From: Phycisphaeraceae bacterium
GTDB lineage: Bacteria; Planctomycetota; Phycisphaerae; Phycisphaerales; Phycisphaeraceae
NCBI GenBank assembly: GCA_029260595.1
Contig: JAJDCY010000012.1
Coordinates: forward strand, 62,001-126,000
Direction of reading: 5' to 3'
Length of the DNA: 64,000 nt
The first letter of the stretch is position 1. Every line of letters begins with the position of its first letter. Below the pieces are notes generated by a model. The model was not told the DNA's origin. It saw nothing but the letters and a program-made list of their open reading frames with translations, and ran no database searches. This document shows positions 34,753 through 44,207 of the stretch, one piece after another. The translations under genes were made by a program, and so were the position numbers.

Positions 34753-37700
34753 ATGCACCTAAGCGACCGCGCCATCGAGACACCGAGGCTGGTGATCCTC
34801 GCCGCGGGGCTGATGTGCATCCTCGGCGTCACCGCGGCCATGACACTCCCGAAGGAGCGTACCCCGCGTGTGCGGCTGCCGGTCATCATCGTCGCCGTAC
34901 CGAATGCGGGCGCCCCACCGGCTACGAACGAATCTCAGATCATTGACAAGATCGAGGATGAGGTCGACAGCTCGCTCGACAACCTGCGCGACGGAGGGTC
35001 CGTGCTCGCTCAAGCCGTCAACGGCGCGGCAGTGATGCAGTTTGTGTTCGACGAGAGCGTCGACGTCGCCGACGCCAAGCGCGACGTTGAGAGCATGATC
35101 AACCGCGTTAAGGTCCAATTCCCCATCAACGCCCAGAAAGACCCAGGGCCAACCGTCCAGGACATCGCGTTCGAGGATTGGCCAATCATCCAGGTGTTTA
35201 TCGCCGGCGGGGAAGACGGCTGGGAGCGACGCCGCATCGCGGAACGCCTGGAAACAGAGATCGAGAAAGTCTCCGGCATCTCGGCGGTGGACATCTTCGG
35301 CGGGCTCGAGCGCGAGGTGCAGATCGAGCTAAACCCGCACCTGATGGCGCTGTACGGGTTTAACTATCAACAGATCGAGCAGGCGATCCGCCAGGCCAAC
35401 ATGGACACGCCCAGCGGGTCGATCGAGTCGGCCGGGGGTGACGAGCAGCGTGTCCGCACACTCGCCAAGCTCGAAAATATCGACGCCATCCGCGAAACAC
35501 CCATCGGCAACCACGACGGGAAACCGATCCTGCTGGCTGATATCTCGACCGTCACGCTTGGGCACGAACCGCTCAAAAGCCTCGCTCGCTATGACGGGCG
35601 CGACGCGGCGGTGCTGCTGGTGCGCGCACAGACTGACATCGACGTGCTCGCGACGGCCCAGCGAGTCCAGGAGATTGTCGACCGCTTCGTCGAATCGGGC
35701 GCCGGCGACAACACACAGATTGGGACGGTGCGCTCCCAGGCCCGTGAAATCGGTTGGATGATGAGTCAACTGATCACCAGCGCCGTCTACGGGATGATCC
35801 TGGTCATCGTTATCCTCTGGCTGTTCCTGGGCTGGCGCAACGCGGCGTTGATCAGCACCGCTGTGCCCCTGGCGATCCTGGGCACCTCGGCGATCATGTG
35901 GTTCACCAAGCGCACGATCACGCCCGACCTGGCGATCAACAACATGGTGCTTTTCGGGATGATCCTGGTCGTGGGGATGGTCGTCGACGGGTGCATCATT
36001 GTCGGGGAAAACACCTACCGGCACCGCGAGCTTGGGCGCTCACCCGTCGAGGCGGCCAAGCGCGGTATCGCTGAGGTCGGCGGCTCGCTGGTCTCGGCTT
36101 ACCTGACAACGTTCGCGGCGTTCGGCCCGATGTTCCTGGTCCGTGGCGTGATGGGCGACTTTATGAGTCAGCTCCCCGTCGTGGTGTTGTTCGCGCTGTG
36201 CTCAGCGATGCTCGTCGACCACTTCCTCATGCCCGTGCTCAGCGTGTACCTGATGAAGGTGCCCAAGAAGCGCCTCGAAGCCGCCAGGGAGCGACGCGAG
36301 CAGGAAGCCGGGATGAGCCCCGATCAGATCGAGATCACCTCGGCACAGGCCACCGTCGATGCCTCGCGCGTCAAACAAACCTACGGACGCATGCTCACCT
36401 ACTGTCTCAAACACCGGGTGATGGTTCTGGGCATGGCGCTCGTCGTCGTTGCGAGCCCGGTCGGGTTGTTCTGGGCGGGCGCGATCGGTGTCGAGTTTTT
36501 CCCCGACGGCGACATCCCGATCATCGAGGTCCACTTCGAGCTGCCTCTGGGCTCATCCATGAAGACACGCACGGTCGAAGTCGCCAAGCAGGTCGAAGCG
36601 GCTGTCCTGCGCGGCATCCGCCCGGAAGAATGGTTCAAGCCCAGCAAGCACGCACGACCGGTCCGCCCCGTCACGACGATCGGCGAACCGGGTGCGCTTA
36701 GTATCCGACTCGACAACGACCAGGGCGCCGGGCCGGAGTTCGGCATGGTCTACGCCGAGCTGGCCTTCGCCGAGGACCGCGACCGCACAGCCAAAGAAAT
36801 CCGCCAGGCCATCGCCGATGAGTTGCCCGACCTGCCCGGCGTGATTGTGCGCGTCACGTCGCCAACGGAGGGACCGCCGGTCGGGGCCCCCATACTCGTG
36901 CGTGTGATGGGTCGGCCCGAATCCTCCGCGACACTCGACGACCTTGCGATCCGTGCCGCGGATATCCAGCAGTTGCTCGCCGGCATCCCGGGCACCTACG
37001 ACATCACCAGCGACTACCGCGTCCGCCCGGAAGTCTCGGTCACGCCCAACCGCGTCGTCGCCGCGATGTACGACATCGATACCAGCCAGATCGCCACGAG
37101 CGTGAACTATGCGCTCGAAGGCGTCCGAGTCGGCGAGGTTGACTTCGGCGGGTCGGAGAAAATCGACCTGCGGCTGCGCAACCAACCCGGCGAGCGCGAC
37201 CAGCTCGACGACCTGGCCAACCTCCCGCTGCGCAGCCCCTCGGGCAAGATCGCCAGCCTCGACCAGACCGCCACGGTCGAGCGGACCTACGGCGCGAACG
37301 TGATCCGCCACTACGACCGCCACCGCGTGATCAACGTCCGCTGCGAGTTAGCCGACGGGGTGCTGATCGACGATATCAAAGCCCGGCTCGTCCAGGCGCT
37401 GCGCCCGGAGCTTAGCCCGGCCCAGCAACGCGGCATCGTGACCAACCGGTCGGACCACACCCTCTACGCCGACGACCAGATCGTGCTCGACTTCGGCGGC
37501 GAGACCGAGATGCGCGACGACGCGATGGAAGACCTGAACATCGCGATGATCGTCGCCTCGGCCGCTATGCTCATCATCCTTACGGTCAAGTTCAACAGCT
37601 TCATTCAGCCGCTGATCGTGCTGTCCAGCGTCCCGCTTAGCCTGGTCGGCGTCGCGCTGGGGCTGATGATCTGCGGGTTCTACTTTTCGGTCGCCGCGAT

Positions 37701-38103
37701 GATCGGCGTGGTCGCGCTGGCGGGGATCGTCGTCAACGACGCGATCGTGCTGGTCGACTTTATCAACCGCATGATCAAAGCCGGCGTCCCGATCGACCGC
37801 GCCGTCGTCTACGCCGGGCAGCTACGCCTGCGCCCAATCATCCTGACCACCGTGACCACGATCGGCGGGCTGCTGCCGCTCGCACTGAACATCGCCGGCG
37901 GCGGCGAGTTCTTCCAACCCCTGACGATCACGATCATGTTCGGCCTGGGCTTCGCGACCCTGCTCCAACTGTTCGTGATCCCCCTGCTCTGCTACACCTT
38001 CCACTTCCGCAGCAGCCTGCTTGACCCAACCAGCCGCCCGGAACTCGCCGGCACCCCCGAGCCCACAACCCCCGCACTCGCCACCGTCACCACGACCGGC
38101 TAA
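34753..38103 (+). CDS. RND-family efflux pump, inner-membrane transporter
   Basis: This 1116-residue protein is an AcrB/CzcA-type RND transporter with two repeats of six membrane helices and two large periplasmic loops. The first helix is LVILAAGLMCILGVTAAMTL, followed by the TLPKERTPRVRLPVI region. The proton-relay helix reads GMILVVGMVVDGCIIVGEN: AcrB has Asp-Asp there, here Asp-Gly, leaving one acidic residue. The matching helix in the second half reads GIVVNDAIVLVDFINR. The pump likely exports drugs, lipids or other small molecules by proton antiport; the substrate is unknown. It forms an operon with the adaptor upstream. Confidence 0.9.
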   Translation: MHLSDRAIETPRLVILAAGLMCILGVTAAMTLPKERTPRVRLPVIIVAVPNAGAPPATNESQIIDKIEDEVDSSLDNLRDGGSVLAQAVNGAAVMQFVFDESVDVADAKRDVESMINRVKVQFPINAQKDPGPTVQDIAFEDWPIIQVFIAGGEDGWERRRIAERLETEIEKVSGISAVDIFGGLEREVQIELNPHLMALYGFNYQQIEQAIRQANMDTPSGSIESAGGDEQRVRTLAKLENIDAIRETPIGNHDGKPILLADISTVTLGHEPLKSLARYDGRDAAVLLVRAQTDIDVLATAQRVQEIVDRFVESGAGDNTQIGTVRSQAREIGWMMSQLITSAVYGMILVIVILWLFLGWRNAALISTAVPLAILGTSAIMWFTKRTITPDLAINNMVLFGMILVVGMVVDGCIIVGENTYRHRELGRSPVEAAKRGIAEVGGSLVSAYLTTFAAFGPMFLVRGVMGDFMSQLPVVVLFALCSAMLVDHFLMPVLSVYLMKVPKKRLEAARERREQEAGMSPDQIEITSAQATVDASRVKQTYGRMLTYCLKHRVMVLGMALVVVASPVGLFWAGAIGVEFFPDGDIPIIEVHFELPLGSSMKTRTVEVAKQVEAAVLRGIRPEEWFKPSKHARPVRPVTTIGEPGALSIRLDNDQGAGPEFGMVYAELAFAEDRDRTAKEIRQAIADELPDLPGVIVRVTSPTEGPPVGAPILVRVMGRPESSATLDDLAIRAADIQQLLAGIPGTYDITSDYRVRPEVSVTPNRVVAAMYDIDTSQIATSVNYALEGVRVGEVDFGGSEKIDLRLRNQPGERDQLDDLANLPLRSPSGKIASLDQTATVERTYGANVIRHYDRHRVINVRCELADGVLIDDIKARLVQALRPELSPAQQRGIVTNRSDHTLYADDQIVLDFGGETEMRDDAMEDLNIAMIVASAAMLIILTVKFNSFIQPLIVLSSVPLSLVGVALGLMICGFYFSVAAMIGVVALAGIVVNDAIVLVDFINRMIKAGVPIDRAVVYAGQLRLRPIILTTVTTIGGLLPLALNIAGGGEFFQPLTITIMFGLGFATLLQLFVIPLLCYTFHFRSSLLDPTSRPELAGTPEPTTPALATVTTTG

Positions 38104-38224
38104 GCCCCCGGCTGCGCCCGCCAAACACGAAAATTTTTTGATTTTCTCGAACAGCCCCCACCGTCCGCGCGTATCAGTGATGTCAGGTCACGACACCACA
38201 TTCATCCCACGCGAGGAGCAGGCC

Positions 38225-38533
38225 ATGATTATTCAGGTGAATACCAGCAGCGTTCAGCCGAGTCAGGCGATTTTGGATCGGGTTAATAAGGTTGTGAATC
38301 GGGCGTTGCGGTTCGCCAAAGACCGGGTGACGCGGGTCGAAGTGTACTTGCGCGATGTCAACGGACCGCGGTCCGGGGTGGACAAGCGCTGCCTGATCGA
38401 GGCACGCATCGGCGGGCTTAAGCCGGTGATGGTCGAGCACGCGTCGAGTGATCTTTACGAAGCGATCTCGGCTGCGTCCAGCAAGCTACACCGCCGCGTT
38501 GATCGCACTCTGGCACGCCGCCGAACGCGGTAG
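38225..38533 (+). CDS. hpf: Ribosome hibernation promoting factor / RaiA family
   Basis: A 102-residue protein with the beta-alpha-beta fold of short HPF/RaiA: MIIQVNTSSVQPSQAILDRV, VTRVEVYLRDVNG, RCLIEARIGGLKPVMVEHA and DLYEAISAASSKLHRRVDRTL, ending in an arginine-rich tail. It binds 30S subunits and dimerises or silences ribosomes in stationary phase. The long C-terminal dimerisation domain is absent. A GAGGAG site precedes the ATG; the longer upstream frame is proline-rich and unlikely. Confidence 0.88.
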   Translation: MIIQVNTSSVQPSQAILDRVNKVVNRALRFAKDRVTRVEVYLRDVNGPRSGVDKRCLIEARIGGLKPVMVEHASSDLYEAISAASSKLHRRVDRTLARRRTR

Positions 38534-38597
38534 GCGATCGCGGCGAAACGTCGTCCGATACGGATCGTGCTCGGCGGAAACGATCGCAGCGACAGAT

Positions 38598-39860
38598 TCA
38601 TTTGTCTTGAACGGGTGGAGGCGCGCACTTGGCGATGCCGTCCGCCAGAGCCTCCAGTAACCCATCGATGTCGCCGTCTTCCAGATCAGCGCGCAGGCTG
38701 ATGCGGACGCGCGCGGCGCCGGGTGCGACCGTTGGCGGGCGGATGGCTGGGACGAAGTACCCGCAATCACCCAAGTGGGCCGACAACTTCAACGCGTCGG
38801 CGCTCGAGCCAACGACCACCGGGACGATCGGAGTCACTGTTTGTCTGATCGGCTGTGCGTTGTGGCATTGATCGATTCGTTTCAAACCTGATCGCAATCG
38901 CCTGGCGAGCTCGAGCACACGGCTTCGCCGCTCGGGCTCATCGCGGACAACGTCCAGCGCCGCACCAATCGCGGCGGCCTGCGCTGGCGGGATCGCGGTG
39001 GTGTAGATGAACGGGCGAGCACGGTTGACCAGCGTATCGATCACCTCCCGCCGCGACGTTACGATCCCGCCCAACCCACCGAGCGCCTTGCTGGCTGTGC
39101 TAACGGTCGCGGTCACCCGGTGTGAGACCCCCTGCAGCTCGCACAACCCGGCACCGGTCTTGCCGAGCACCCCCGTCCCGTGCGCATCATCAACAACCAG
39201 CATCGAATCATTAAAATCCGCCAGGTCGCACAGCGCGGGCAGGTCGGCCACGTCGCCGTCCATCGAGAACACCGTATCGGTCAGGATCAATCGGCGCGGC
39301 GGGCGGCCGGTCGAGTCGGTCGTCTGATCCGCGTCCTGCTTATGGCGCGCAAGCAATCGCTGGAGCTTGTCCAACCTCAGGTGTGGGTAAACGCGCACCG
39401 TGGCGCCGCTTAGCCGTGCCGCGTCGATCAGGCTCGCGTGGCTGAGCTTGTCGAGGCAAACCAGATCCCCCCTGCCGACCAATGCGGTCACGACCGCAAG
39501 ATTCGCGACCGACCCGGTGGGCAGGAGCAGCGCGGCCTCGGCGTGTTTGAACGCGGCGAAGCGCTCCTCGACCTGCTCATGGATCGGCTGATGCCCGATA
39601 ACCAATCGGCTGGCCCCGGCGCCTGTCCCGTGCGCGCGGATCGCAGCGATGGCCGCGTCGACCAGGTCCGGGTGGGTGCTCAGGGCGAGGTAATCATTGC
39701 CGGCGAAGTTGATTAACGGCTTGCCGTCAACGGTAACCGTCCGGCCGCACGGTGTGACCGATCGCAGGGACCGATGCAGGTCCGCGTCGCCTAACGCTTT
39801 GAGTTCTTCACGTAATTGGCCAAGCCAGAGAGTCACGACTTGGTCCGGGCCGACTGGCAA
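38598..39860 (-). CDS. bioF: 8-amino-7-oxononanoate synthase / alpha-oxoamine synthase family
   Basis: 420 residues of the PLP-dependent alpha-oxoamine synthase family. Motifs are INFAGNDYLALSTHPDL near residue 50, HGTGAGASRLVIGHQPIHEQVE, LSHASLIDAARLSGA, VFSMDGDVADLPAL, VDDAHGTGVLG, and STASKALGGLGGIV with the PLP-binding lysine. It condenses pimeloyl-ACP with alanine in biotin synthesis, or a related acyl-CoA/amino acid pair. No other biotin genes are nearby, so a different family member such as an acyl-amino-ketone synthase is possible. It is followed downstream of the HU gene on the same strand with only 19 bases between them. Confidence 0.82.
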   Translation of the reverse strand: MPVGPDQVVTLWLGQLREELKALGDADLHRSLRSVTPCGRTVTVDGKPLINFAGNDYLALSTHPDLVDAAIAAIRAHGTGAGASRLVIGHQPIHEQVEERFAAFKHAEAALLLPTGSVANLAVVTALVGRGDLVCLDKLSHASLIDAARLSGATVRVYPHLRLDKLQRLLARHKQDADQTTDSTGRPPRRLILTDTVFSMDGDVADLPALCDLADFNDSMLVVDDAHGTGVLGKTGAGLCELQGVSHRVTATVSTASKALGGLGGIVTSRREVIDTLVNRARPFIYTTAIPPAQAAAIGAALDVVRDEPERRSRVLELARRLRSGLKRIDQCHNAQPIRQTVTPIVPVVVGSSADALKLSAHLGDCGYFVPAIRPPTVAPGAARVRISLRADLEDGDIDGLLEALADGIAKCAPPPVQDK

Positions 39861-39879
39861 GTGTGGGAATGGGCGGGAC

Positions 39880-40218
39880 CTAGCCTTCGCTCGATCCGGC
39901 CGCGGCCGGGCTGAACTCGGCGCCGCCCTGGGCCGGCTCGCTGAGCGTCTGCTTCATCAGTCGGCCGACCTTGAACTTCACCGTCCGCTTGGGCGGAACC
40001 TTGACCGGTTCGAGCGTCTTGGGGTTCTGAGCCATACGGGCCTGGCGGTGCTTGACCTCGAACACGCCGAAGTCGCGGAACTCCAACCGGTTACCCTTGC
40101 CCAGCTCGACGATGATGCTGTCAAGGAAACCCTGGACGATCTTCTTGACCACCACACGTTTTTGCTTGGTGGCGACCGCGATCTGATCGATTAACTCTTT
40201 TTTCGTGATCGTAGCCAT
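39880..40218 (-). CDS. HU/IHF-family DNA-binding protein
   Basis: A 112-residue nucleoid protein. ITKKELIDQIAVATKQKR forms the N-terminal helices and RLEFRDFGVFEVKHRQARMAQNPKT the beta-arm entry with the Asn-Pro that intercalates into bent DNA. A 15-20 residue Ala/Ser/Gly tail extends beyond the usual 90 residues. A strong promoter is visible upstream, and the leader holds a tract of nine C residues. It probably bends and compacts DNA; whether it is HU-like or IHF-like was not decided. Confidence 0.9.
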   Translation of the reverse strand: MATITKKELIDQIAVATKQKRVVVKKIVQGFLDSIIVELGKGNRLEFRDFGVFEVKHRQARMAQNPKTLEPVKVPPKRTVKFKVGRLMKQTLSEPAQGGAEFSPAAAGSSEG

Positions 40219-40343
40219 CTACACTGCCTCTTTGGTTGTAATGTGAGCCTGCCCCGTCACTGGCGTTACCCGGCCAATCAGGCCCCCCCCCACGGCTATC
40301 CGCGACTTCCCGTAACGCACCCAAATCCTTTTGGACACTGCAT

Positions 40344-40372
40344 AGTATGACAAGTGACCCTCGTTTGGTCAA
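40344..40372 (-). promoter_or_regulatory. Sigma-70 promoter of the HU-family gene
   Basis: On the minus strand TTGACC is followed after exactly 17 bases by CATACT, close to the TTGACA/TATAAT consensus. The start would be near 40337, giving a leader of about 120 bases that includes nine consecutive C residues at 40283-40291. Confidence 0.65.
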
Positions 40373-40458
40373 GCCCCACGAAGCCGCTAAATCTGCCGGC
40401 CCCGCCGTGTTGTTGGCCGCCGGTTGTGGCTGTGCGTCTGTGAGCCTAGCATCGGGGC

Positions 40459-40980
40459 ATGGCTGTGGACCCGGCTCAGCTTCGATTGGTGTATTACCCG
40501 GACCCGGCGTTACGGCGAAAAACCCGCTTGGTGGACGTTGAGGCCGGTTTGGTGCGGGCTGTGGCGGAGAAAATGCTCCAGATTATGCGCGAGGCGCCCG
40601 GGGTTGGGTTGGCCGCACCCCAGGTCGGCCTGGACTGGCGGATGTTTGTGGCCAACGCCACCGGGCAACCTGAGGATGACAAAGTTTTTATCAATCCCCG
40701 GCTAATCGAGCCCGGCAGAGACCTCGCCGACGCCGAGGAGGGCTGCCTGAGCCTCCCGGATATCACGGCGACCATCCGCCGCCCGGCAGAGATCTCCATT
40801 GAAGCCAACGATTTAGATGGCGAATCGTTTCGGCTGACCGACAACGGGCTGGCCGCACGTGTCTGGCAGCACGAGTACGACCATTTGGACGGAGTGCTGA
40901 TCCTGGATCGGATGAACACGATCGATAAATTGTCCAACCGAAAAGCGATACGCGACCTGGAGCAACGCGGGCGGCGGTAG
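40459..40980 (+). CDS. def: Peptide deformylase
   Basis: 173 residues with all three deformylase motifs: GVGLAAPQVG near residue 48, EEGCLSLP near 92 with the metal-binding Cys, and QHEYDHLDGVL near 136 carrying the HExxH metal ligands. It removes the formyl group from nascent protein N-termini. It is followed about 100 bases later by the formyltransferase gene, the usual def-fmt pairing. Confidence 0.95.
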   Translation: MAVDPAQLRLVYYPDPALRRKTRLVDVEAGLVRAVAEKMLQIMREAPGVGLAAPQVGLDWRMFVANATGQPEDDKVFINPRLIEPGRDLADAEEGCLSLPDITATIRRPAEISIEANDLDGESFRLTDNGLAARVWQHEYDHLDGVLILDRMNTIDKLSNRKAIRDLEQRGRR

Positions 40981-41085
40981 GACGCCGGCTTTGGGCGTCG
41001 CAGCGGGCGTCGTTTGGAAACACTCCTAATGCGGCGACTTGTTTTTGACCGCTCCAAGTCATCGACACCGACAAGAAGCCAACCT

Positions 41086-42036
41086 ATGCGATTGATCTTT
41101 CTTGGGTCCGGCGAGTTTGGGTTGCCGACGCTGCGGCGGCTATGCGAGCGGCATGATGTTGTTGGGGTAGTCAGCCAGCCGGATCGGCAGGCGGGCCGCA
41201 AGCGGGCACTGACGGCGACGCCGATCACGACATGGGCGATGTCGGCCGGGATGGCCGTGCTCAAGTCGGACAACGTCAATGACCCGGCGTTCATCGAGCA
41301 GATCGCGGCGCTCAATGCCGACGCTGCCGTGGTGATCGCGTTCGGCCAAAAGCTCAGCCCGGAGTTGATCGGCTCGCTGGGTGGGTTGGCGGTGAACCTG
41401 CACGCATCGCTGCTGCCCAAGTACCGCGGCGCGGCGCCGATCAACTGGGCGATGATCAACGGCGAGGCCGAGACGGGGGCCAGCGTGATCGAACTAGCCC
41501 AACGCATGGACGCCGGGCGCATCTACGCGACGGCCGCCACAGCGATCGATCCCAACGAGACGGCCGGAGAGCTGCATGACCGGTTGGCCGAGCTCGGCCC
41601 CAACGCGATCGACCGCGTGCTGAATGATTTCACCGCCGACAAGCTCACCGGCGAAGTCCAAGACGAATCCCGCGCGACCAAAGCCCCGAAACTAACCAAA
41701 GCCGACGGCACCACCGACTTCAATGCCCCGGCCGAGCAGATCCGCAACCGCATCCACGGCCTAACTCCCTGGCCCGGCGTACGGGTGAAATATGTCGAAA
41801 CCGGCGGCGAATGTGACACCGGCCGAGTGATCCTGCTGCGACGGGTCGCCGCGGTGCCCGACCTGCCCCACCAGGCCGAGCCCGGCACTCTGCTCGAAGA
41901 CTTCCACGTCGCGACCAACCCCGGTGCGATCCGGCTAGTCGAGGTCCAAGCCCCCGGCGGCCGCCCGTTGCCCATCCATGAGTATGCGCGCGGTCACCGT
42001 GTTACGGCGGGCGATCGGCTCAAATCCACACAGTGA
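41086..42036 (+). CDS. fmt: Methionyl-tRNA formyltransferase
   Basis: 316 residues. IFLGSGEFGLPTLRRLCE begins the Rossmann-like domain, NLHASLLPKYRGAAPINWAM holds the formyl-folate site with the catalytic His, and RMDAGRIYATAATAI follows. The C-terminal domain includes IRNRIHGLTPWPG, expected for this enzyme. It formylates initiator Met-tRNA. The ATG at MRLIFLG is chosen since the 24 upstream codons are poorly conserved in character. It pairs functionally with def just upstream. Confidence 0.94.
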   Translation: MRLIFLGSGEFGLPTLRRLCERHDVVGVVSQPDRQAGRKRALTATPITTWAMSAGMAVLKSDNVNDPAFIEQIAALNADAAVVIAFGQKLSPELIGSLGGLAVNLHASLLPKYRGAAPINWAMINGEAETGASVIELAQRMDAGRIYATAATAIDPNETAGELHDRLAELGPNAIDRVLNDFTADKLTGEVQDESRATKAPKLTKADGTTDFNAPAEQIRNRIHGLTPWPGVRVKYVETGGECDTGRVILLRRVAAVPDLPHQAEPGTLLEDFHVATNPGAIRLVEVQAPGGRPLPIHEYARGHRVTAGDRLKSTQ

Positions 42037-42059
42037 TCGAACGCTGGGCGAAGTGTCCT

Positions 42060-42093
42060 AAACAGCCCCGGCTGTGGTGGGCCGGGGCTGTTT
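42060..42093. terminator. Bidirectional hairpin terminator between fmt and a PEP-CTERM gene
   Basis: AAACAGCCCCGGC and GCCGGGGCTGTTT are perfect complements of 13 bases around an eight-base loop. The AAA/TTT ends give a short T tract on both strands. It lies between convergent genes and should stop both. Confidence 0.8.
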
Positions 42094-42116
42094 GAATGGA
42101 TCAAGTTTGATCTTGC

Positions 42117-43208
42117 TCAGTGCATTCGGCGGCGAGTGGCTAGCCCGACCACGCCCAGACCCATCAGGCTCAGCGTGGCGGTGATCGGTTCGGGGACGGC
42201 CAGGTCCGGGACGGCGCCGATGCCGAATGGGTTCAGGCCGGCGGTGACCTCGGTCAGCAGCGACGGGTTGGCCGGGTCCGCAAGGCTGAAGATGCTGACC
42301 TTGTCGGCGGTGGCGCCGGAGTGGGTGACGTAGAGGAACATGTTGTCGGGTGACAACGCGATGTTGTGGGGCGTGGGGAAGTTGGTGTCGTCGGTGTCGA
42401 CGAGCGTGTTGGTGGCGGTGTCGATGGTGAGCAGGCCGTCAGTCCCGCCGTCGGAGATATTGGTCGAGTAGAGGTAGGTGCCGTCGGTGAGTTGCGATTC
42501 GCCGTGAGGGTTGGGGGCGATAATGGTGTCCAGCAGGTCGAGGGTCGCACGGCTGCGCACCTCGACCTCGTCCGCGCCCTGGTTCAGGACGAACAGCTCG
42601 TTGTGATTGGGCGACAGGGCCATGTGGGCCGCGCCGCCGACGGTCTCGCGGTCGAGTTCGGTGAAGGTGTTGGTGCTGTATTTGAGCACGACGCTGTTAC
42701 CGCCGGTCAGCCCGATCATAGTGATGAAGGCGGCGGACTCGATGGGATCGAGGTGGATGTCGTGCGGGGTGCCGCCGTCAGCGACCAGGTCCGCGGGCAG
42801 TGCGATGGTCGTGATCGGGGCTAGGGTCTGGGAATCGATGACGGTGACGGTATCGTCGACGTCGTTGTTAACCCAGAACTGCCCGATGGATCGATTCGCC
42901 GACATGTGAAACACCCCGTCGCCGGCTGGGATGGCTGGCAGGGGTGCGAAGGTGCGGGCGTTGAAGACGGCGATCTGGTTATTTGCGCGGTCTCCGACGA
43001 GCACCGCATCATTTTCGGGGTTGTAGGTCACGTACATCGGCTCGGGCGCGTTCGCACCGGGCAAAGCGACCGTGTTGACGACAGAGTTCGTCGCGACATC
43101 GATTACCGAGATCGTGCCAGCGGCACGGTTGGCAACCACCATTGTCATGGCGGCAGCGTGGGTGGCTGAGACCAACAACACGACAATACAAATCCATTGC
43201 TTAACCAT
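42117..43208 (-). CDS. PEP-CTERM beta-propeller protein (YVTN type)
   Basis: A 363-residue exported protein. After a signal peptide (WICIVVLLVSATHAAAM), repeated blades of the YVTN beta-propeller kind run through the body: GTISVIDVATNSVVNTVALP, DTVTVIDSQTLAPITTIALP and MALSPNHNELFVLNQG. The C-terminus is a PEP-CTERM tail: VPEP, hydrophobic LSLMGLGVVGLA, then TRRRMH. It is expected to be processed by the exosortase and displayed or secreted. The start follows TTAGGAGAGG; the longer upstream frame was rejected. The convergent terminator follows its stop. Confidence 0.87.
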   Translation of the reverse strand: MVKQWICIVVLLVSATHAAAMTMVVANRAAGTISVIDVATNSVVNTVALPGANAPEPMYVTYNPENDAVLVGDRANNQIAVFNARTFAPLPAIPAGDGVFHMSANRSIGQFWVNNDVDDTVTVIDSQTLAPITTIALPADLVADGGTPHDIHLDPIESAAFITMIGLTGGNSVVLKYSTNTFTELDRETVGGAAHMALSPNHNELFVLNQGADEVEVRSRATLDLLDTIIAPNPHGESQLTDGTYLYSTNISDGGTDGLLTIDTATNTLVDTDDTNFPTPHNIALSPDNMFLYVTHSGATADKVSIFSLADPANPSLLTEVTAGLNPFGIGAVPDLAVPEPITATLSLMGLGVVGLATRRRMH

Positions 43209-43559
43209 TGGGTCCTCTCCTAAGTGAATGATGCCAGGGCGTGTTCGTTGAAGTACGGCTGGGATTGACCAACACCCCTCGGCGGGGAAGGCGGGATTCT
43301 GAGGCGGGGGCTTTTCCAAGGCGAGTATCCGACAGCCACTGGTGAGGCGTCGAATCCGAAGCATGCAATATAGCGACATCCACCGGCTGCGCCAAGATAT
43401 TCTCATCGAAATATCAAATTATTCTAGATTTTTCGCGTCTCGCAGGGGCGAGGCCTGAGTAGTTCGCGCTCGCGAGATTCACGGATAGACAAGCGATCTG
43501 TCGGCGCAGGTCGGCATGGGCTTGCGCTAGGCAGGTGCAAGTGTGGGTCTTACTACACG
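43209..43559. other. Intergenic region upstream of the beta-propeller gene
   Basis: Contains the leader of the PEP-CTERM propeller gene on the minus strand. An AT-rich stretch around 43400-43435 may carry a promoter, but no box pair is convincing and no sigma-54 pattern was accepted. No gene was seen. Confidence 0.4.
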
Positions 43560-44192
43560 TTAACGCTCAAGGGGCGCGTCCCAGACAGACGGGTCGACGG
43601 GGTGCCCTGACGCGGCCTCGACGGATTGGAAAATAAAGGCGTTTTCCTGCAGGCCCGCTGCCTGGATTGTCTGCTCGAACGCTGAGTTGGCCATCGGCAT
43701 GACTGACGTCAGATCAATCTTCCATTCGCCTTGTTCCTTGCGGAATGTAAAGCCGAATGGTGCCACCTGACCGCCCATCATGAGCTTGGTTGTCGCAGTG
43801 TCGCCGGTGATCCGGATGTCAGTTATTGCGGTTGCGGCGACGGAGCCCTTGCCCACCCAGTCGTTCGCAACCGCGTACTTGAACAGTGACGGGCCGTCGA
43901 GGTTCTGTAATTCTTCGACCGGGATGCGGTGACGGGTCATAACGATGGTCACTCTGTCCAACAGTGGCTTCGCATGTACTTGGTCAGCGGTGGCGAAGGC
44001 AACGTCGTCGAACAATTGATCGTAGTAAGCTTTGGTATTGGTATCGATCGACTGATACGCCGCTTCGGGATCAGCGTTGAGGATCGCGATTCGGTATTTC
44101 TCTAGTGCTGCTTCTACATCGGCGGGAGTTGCGGCGGCGGCCTGGGACAGCACGAGTACGATAGAGACGATGAGCGGGCTGAGATTCTTCAC
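43560..44192 (-). CDS. Exported hypothetical protein, possibly NTF2/SnoaL-like
   Basis: A 210-residue protein with a signal peptide (LIVSIVLVLSQAAAATPA) and a body of mixed helices and strands: VEAALEKYRIAILNADPEAAY, ATTKLMMGGQVAPFGFTF and EWKIDLTSVMP. The pattern of a helical start followed by strands with a WKIDL motif is common in NTF2-like exported proteins, but the match is by eye. The start is GTG, preceded by GAAGG. It follows thrS by 15 bases and is probably co-transcribed with it. Function unknown. Confidence 0.65.
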   Translation of the reverse strand: MKNLSPLIVSIVLVLSQAAAATPADVEAALEKYRIAILNADPEAAYQSIDTNTKAYYDQLFDDVAFATADQVHAKPLLDRVTIVMTRHRIPVEELQNLDGPSLFKYAVANDWVGKGSVAATAITDIRITGDTATTKLMMGGQVAPFGFTFRKEQGEWKIDLTSVMPMANSAFEQTIQAAGLQENAFIFQSVEAASGHPVDPSVWDAPLER

Positions 44193-44207
44193 GGTAGAGC
44201 CTTCTTT

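Noticed and set aside
43298..43316. Possible sigma-54 element upstream of the beta-propeller PEP-CTERM gene
   Set aside because: GG and GC spacing is right but the flanking bases (TTGGAAAAG, CCCGCC) do not match the consensus.
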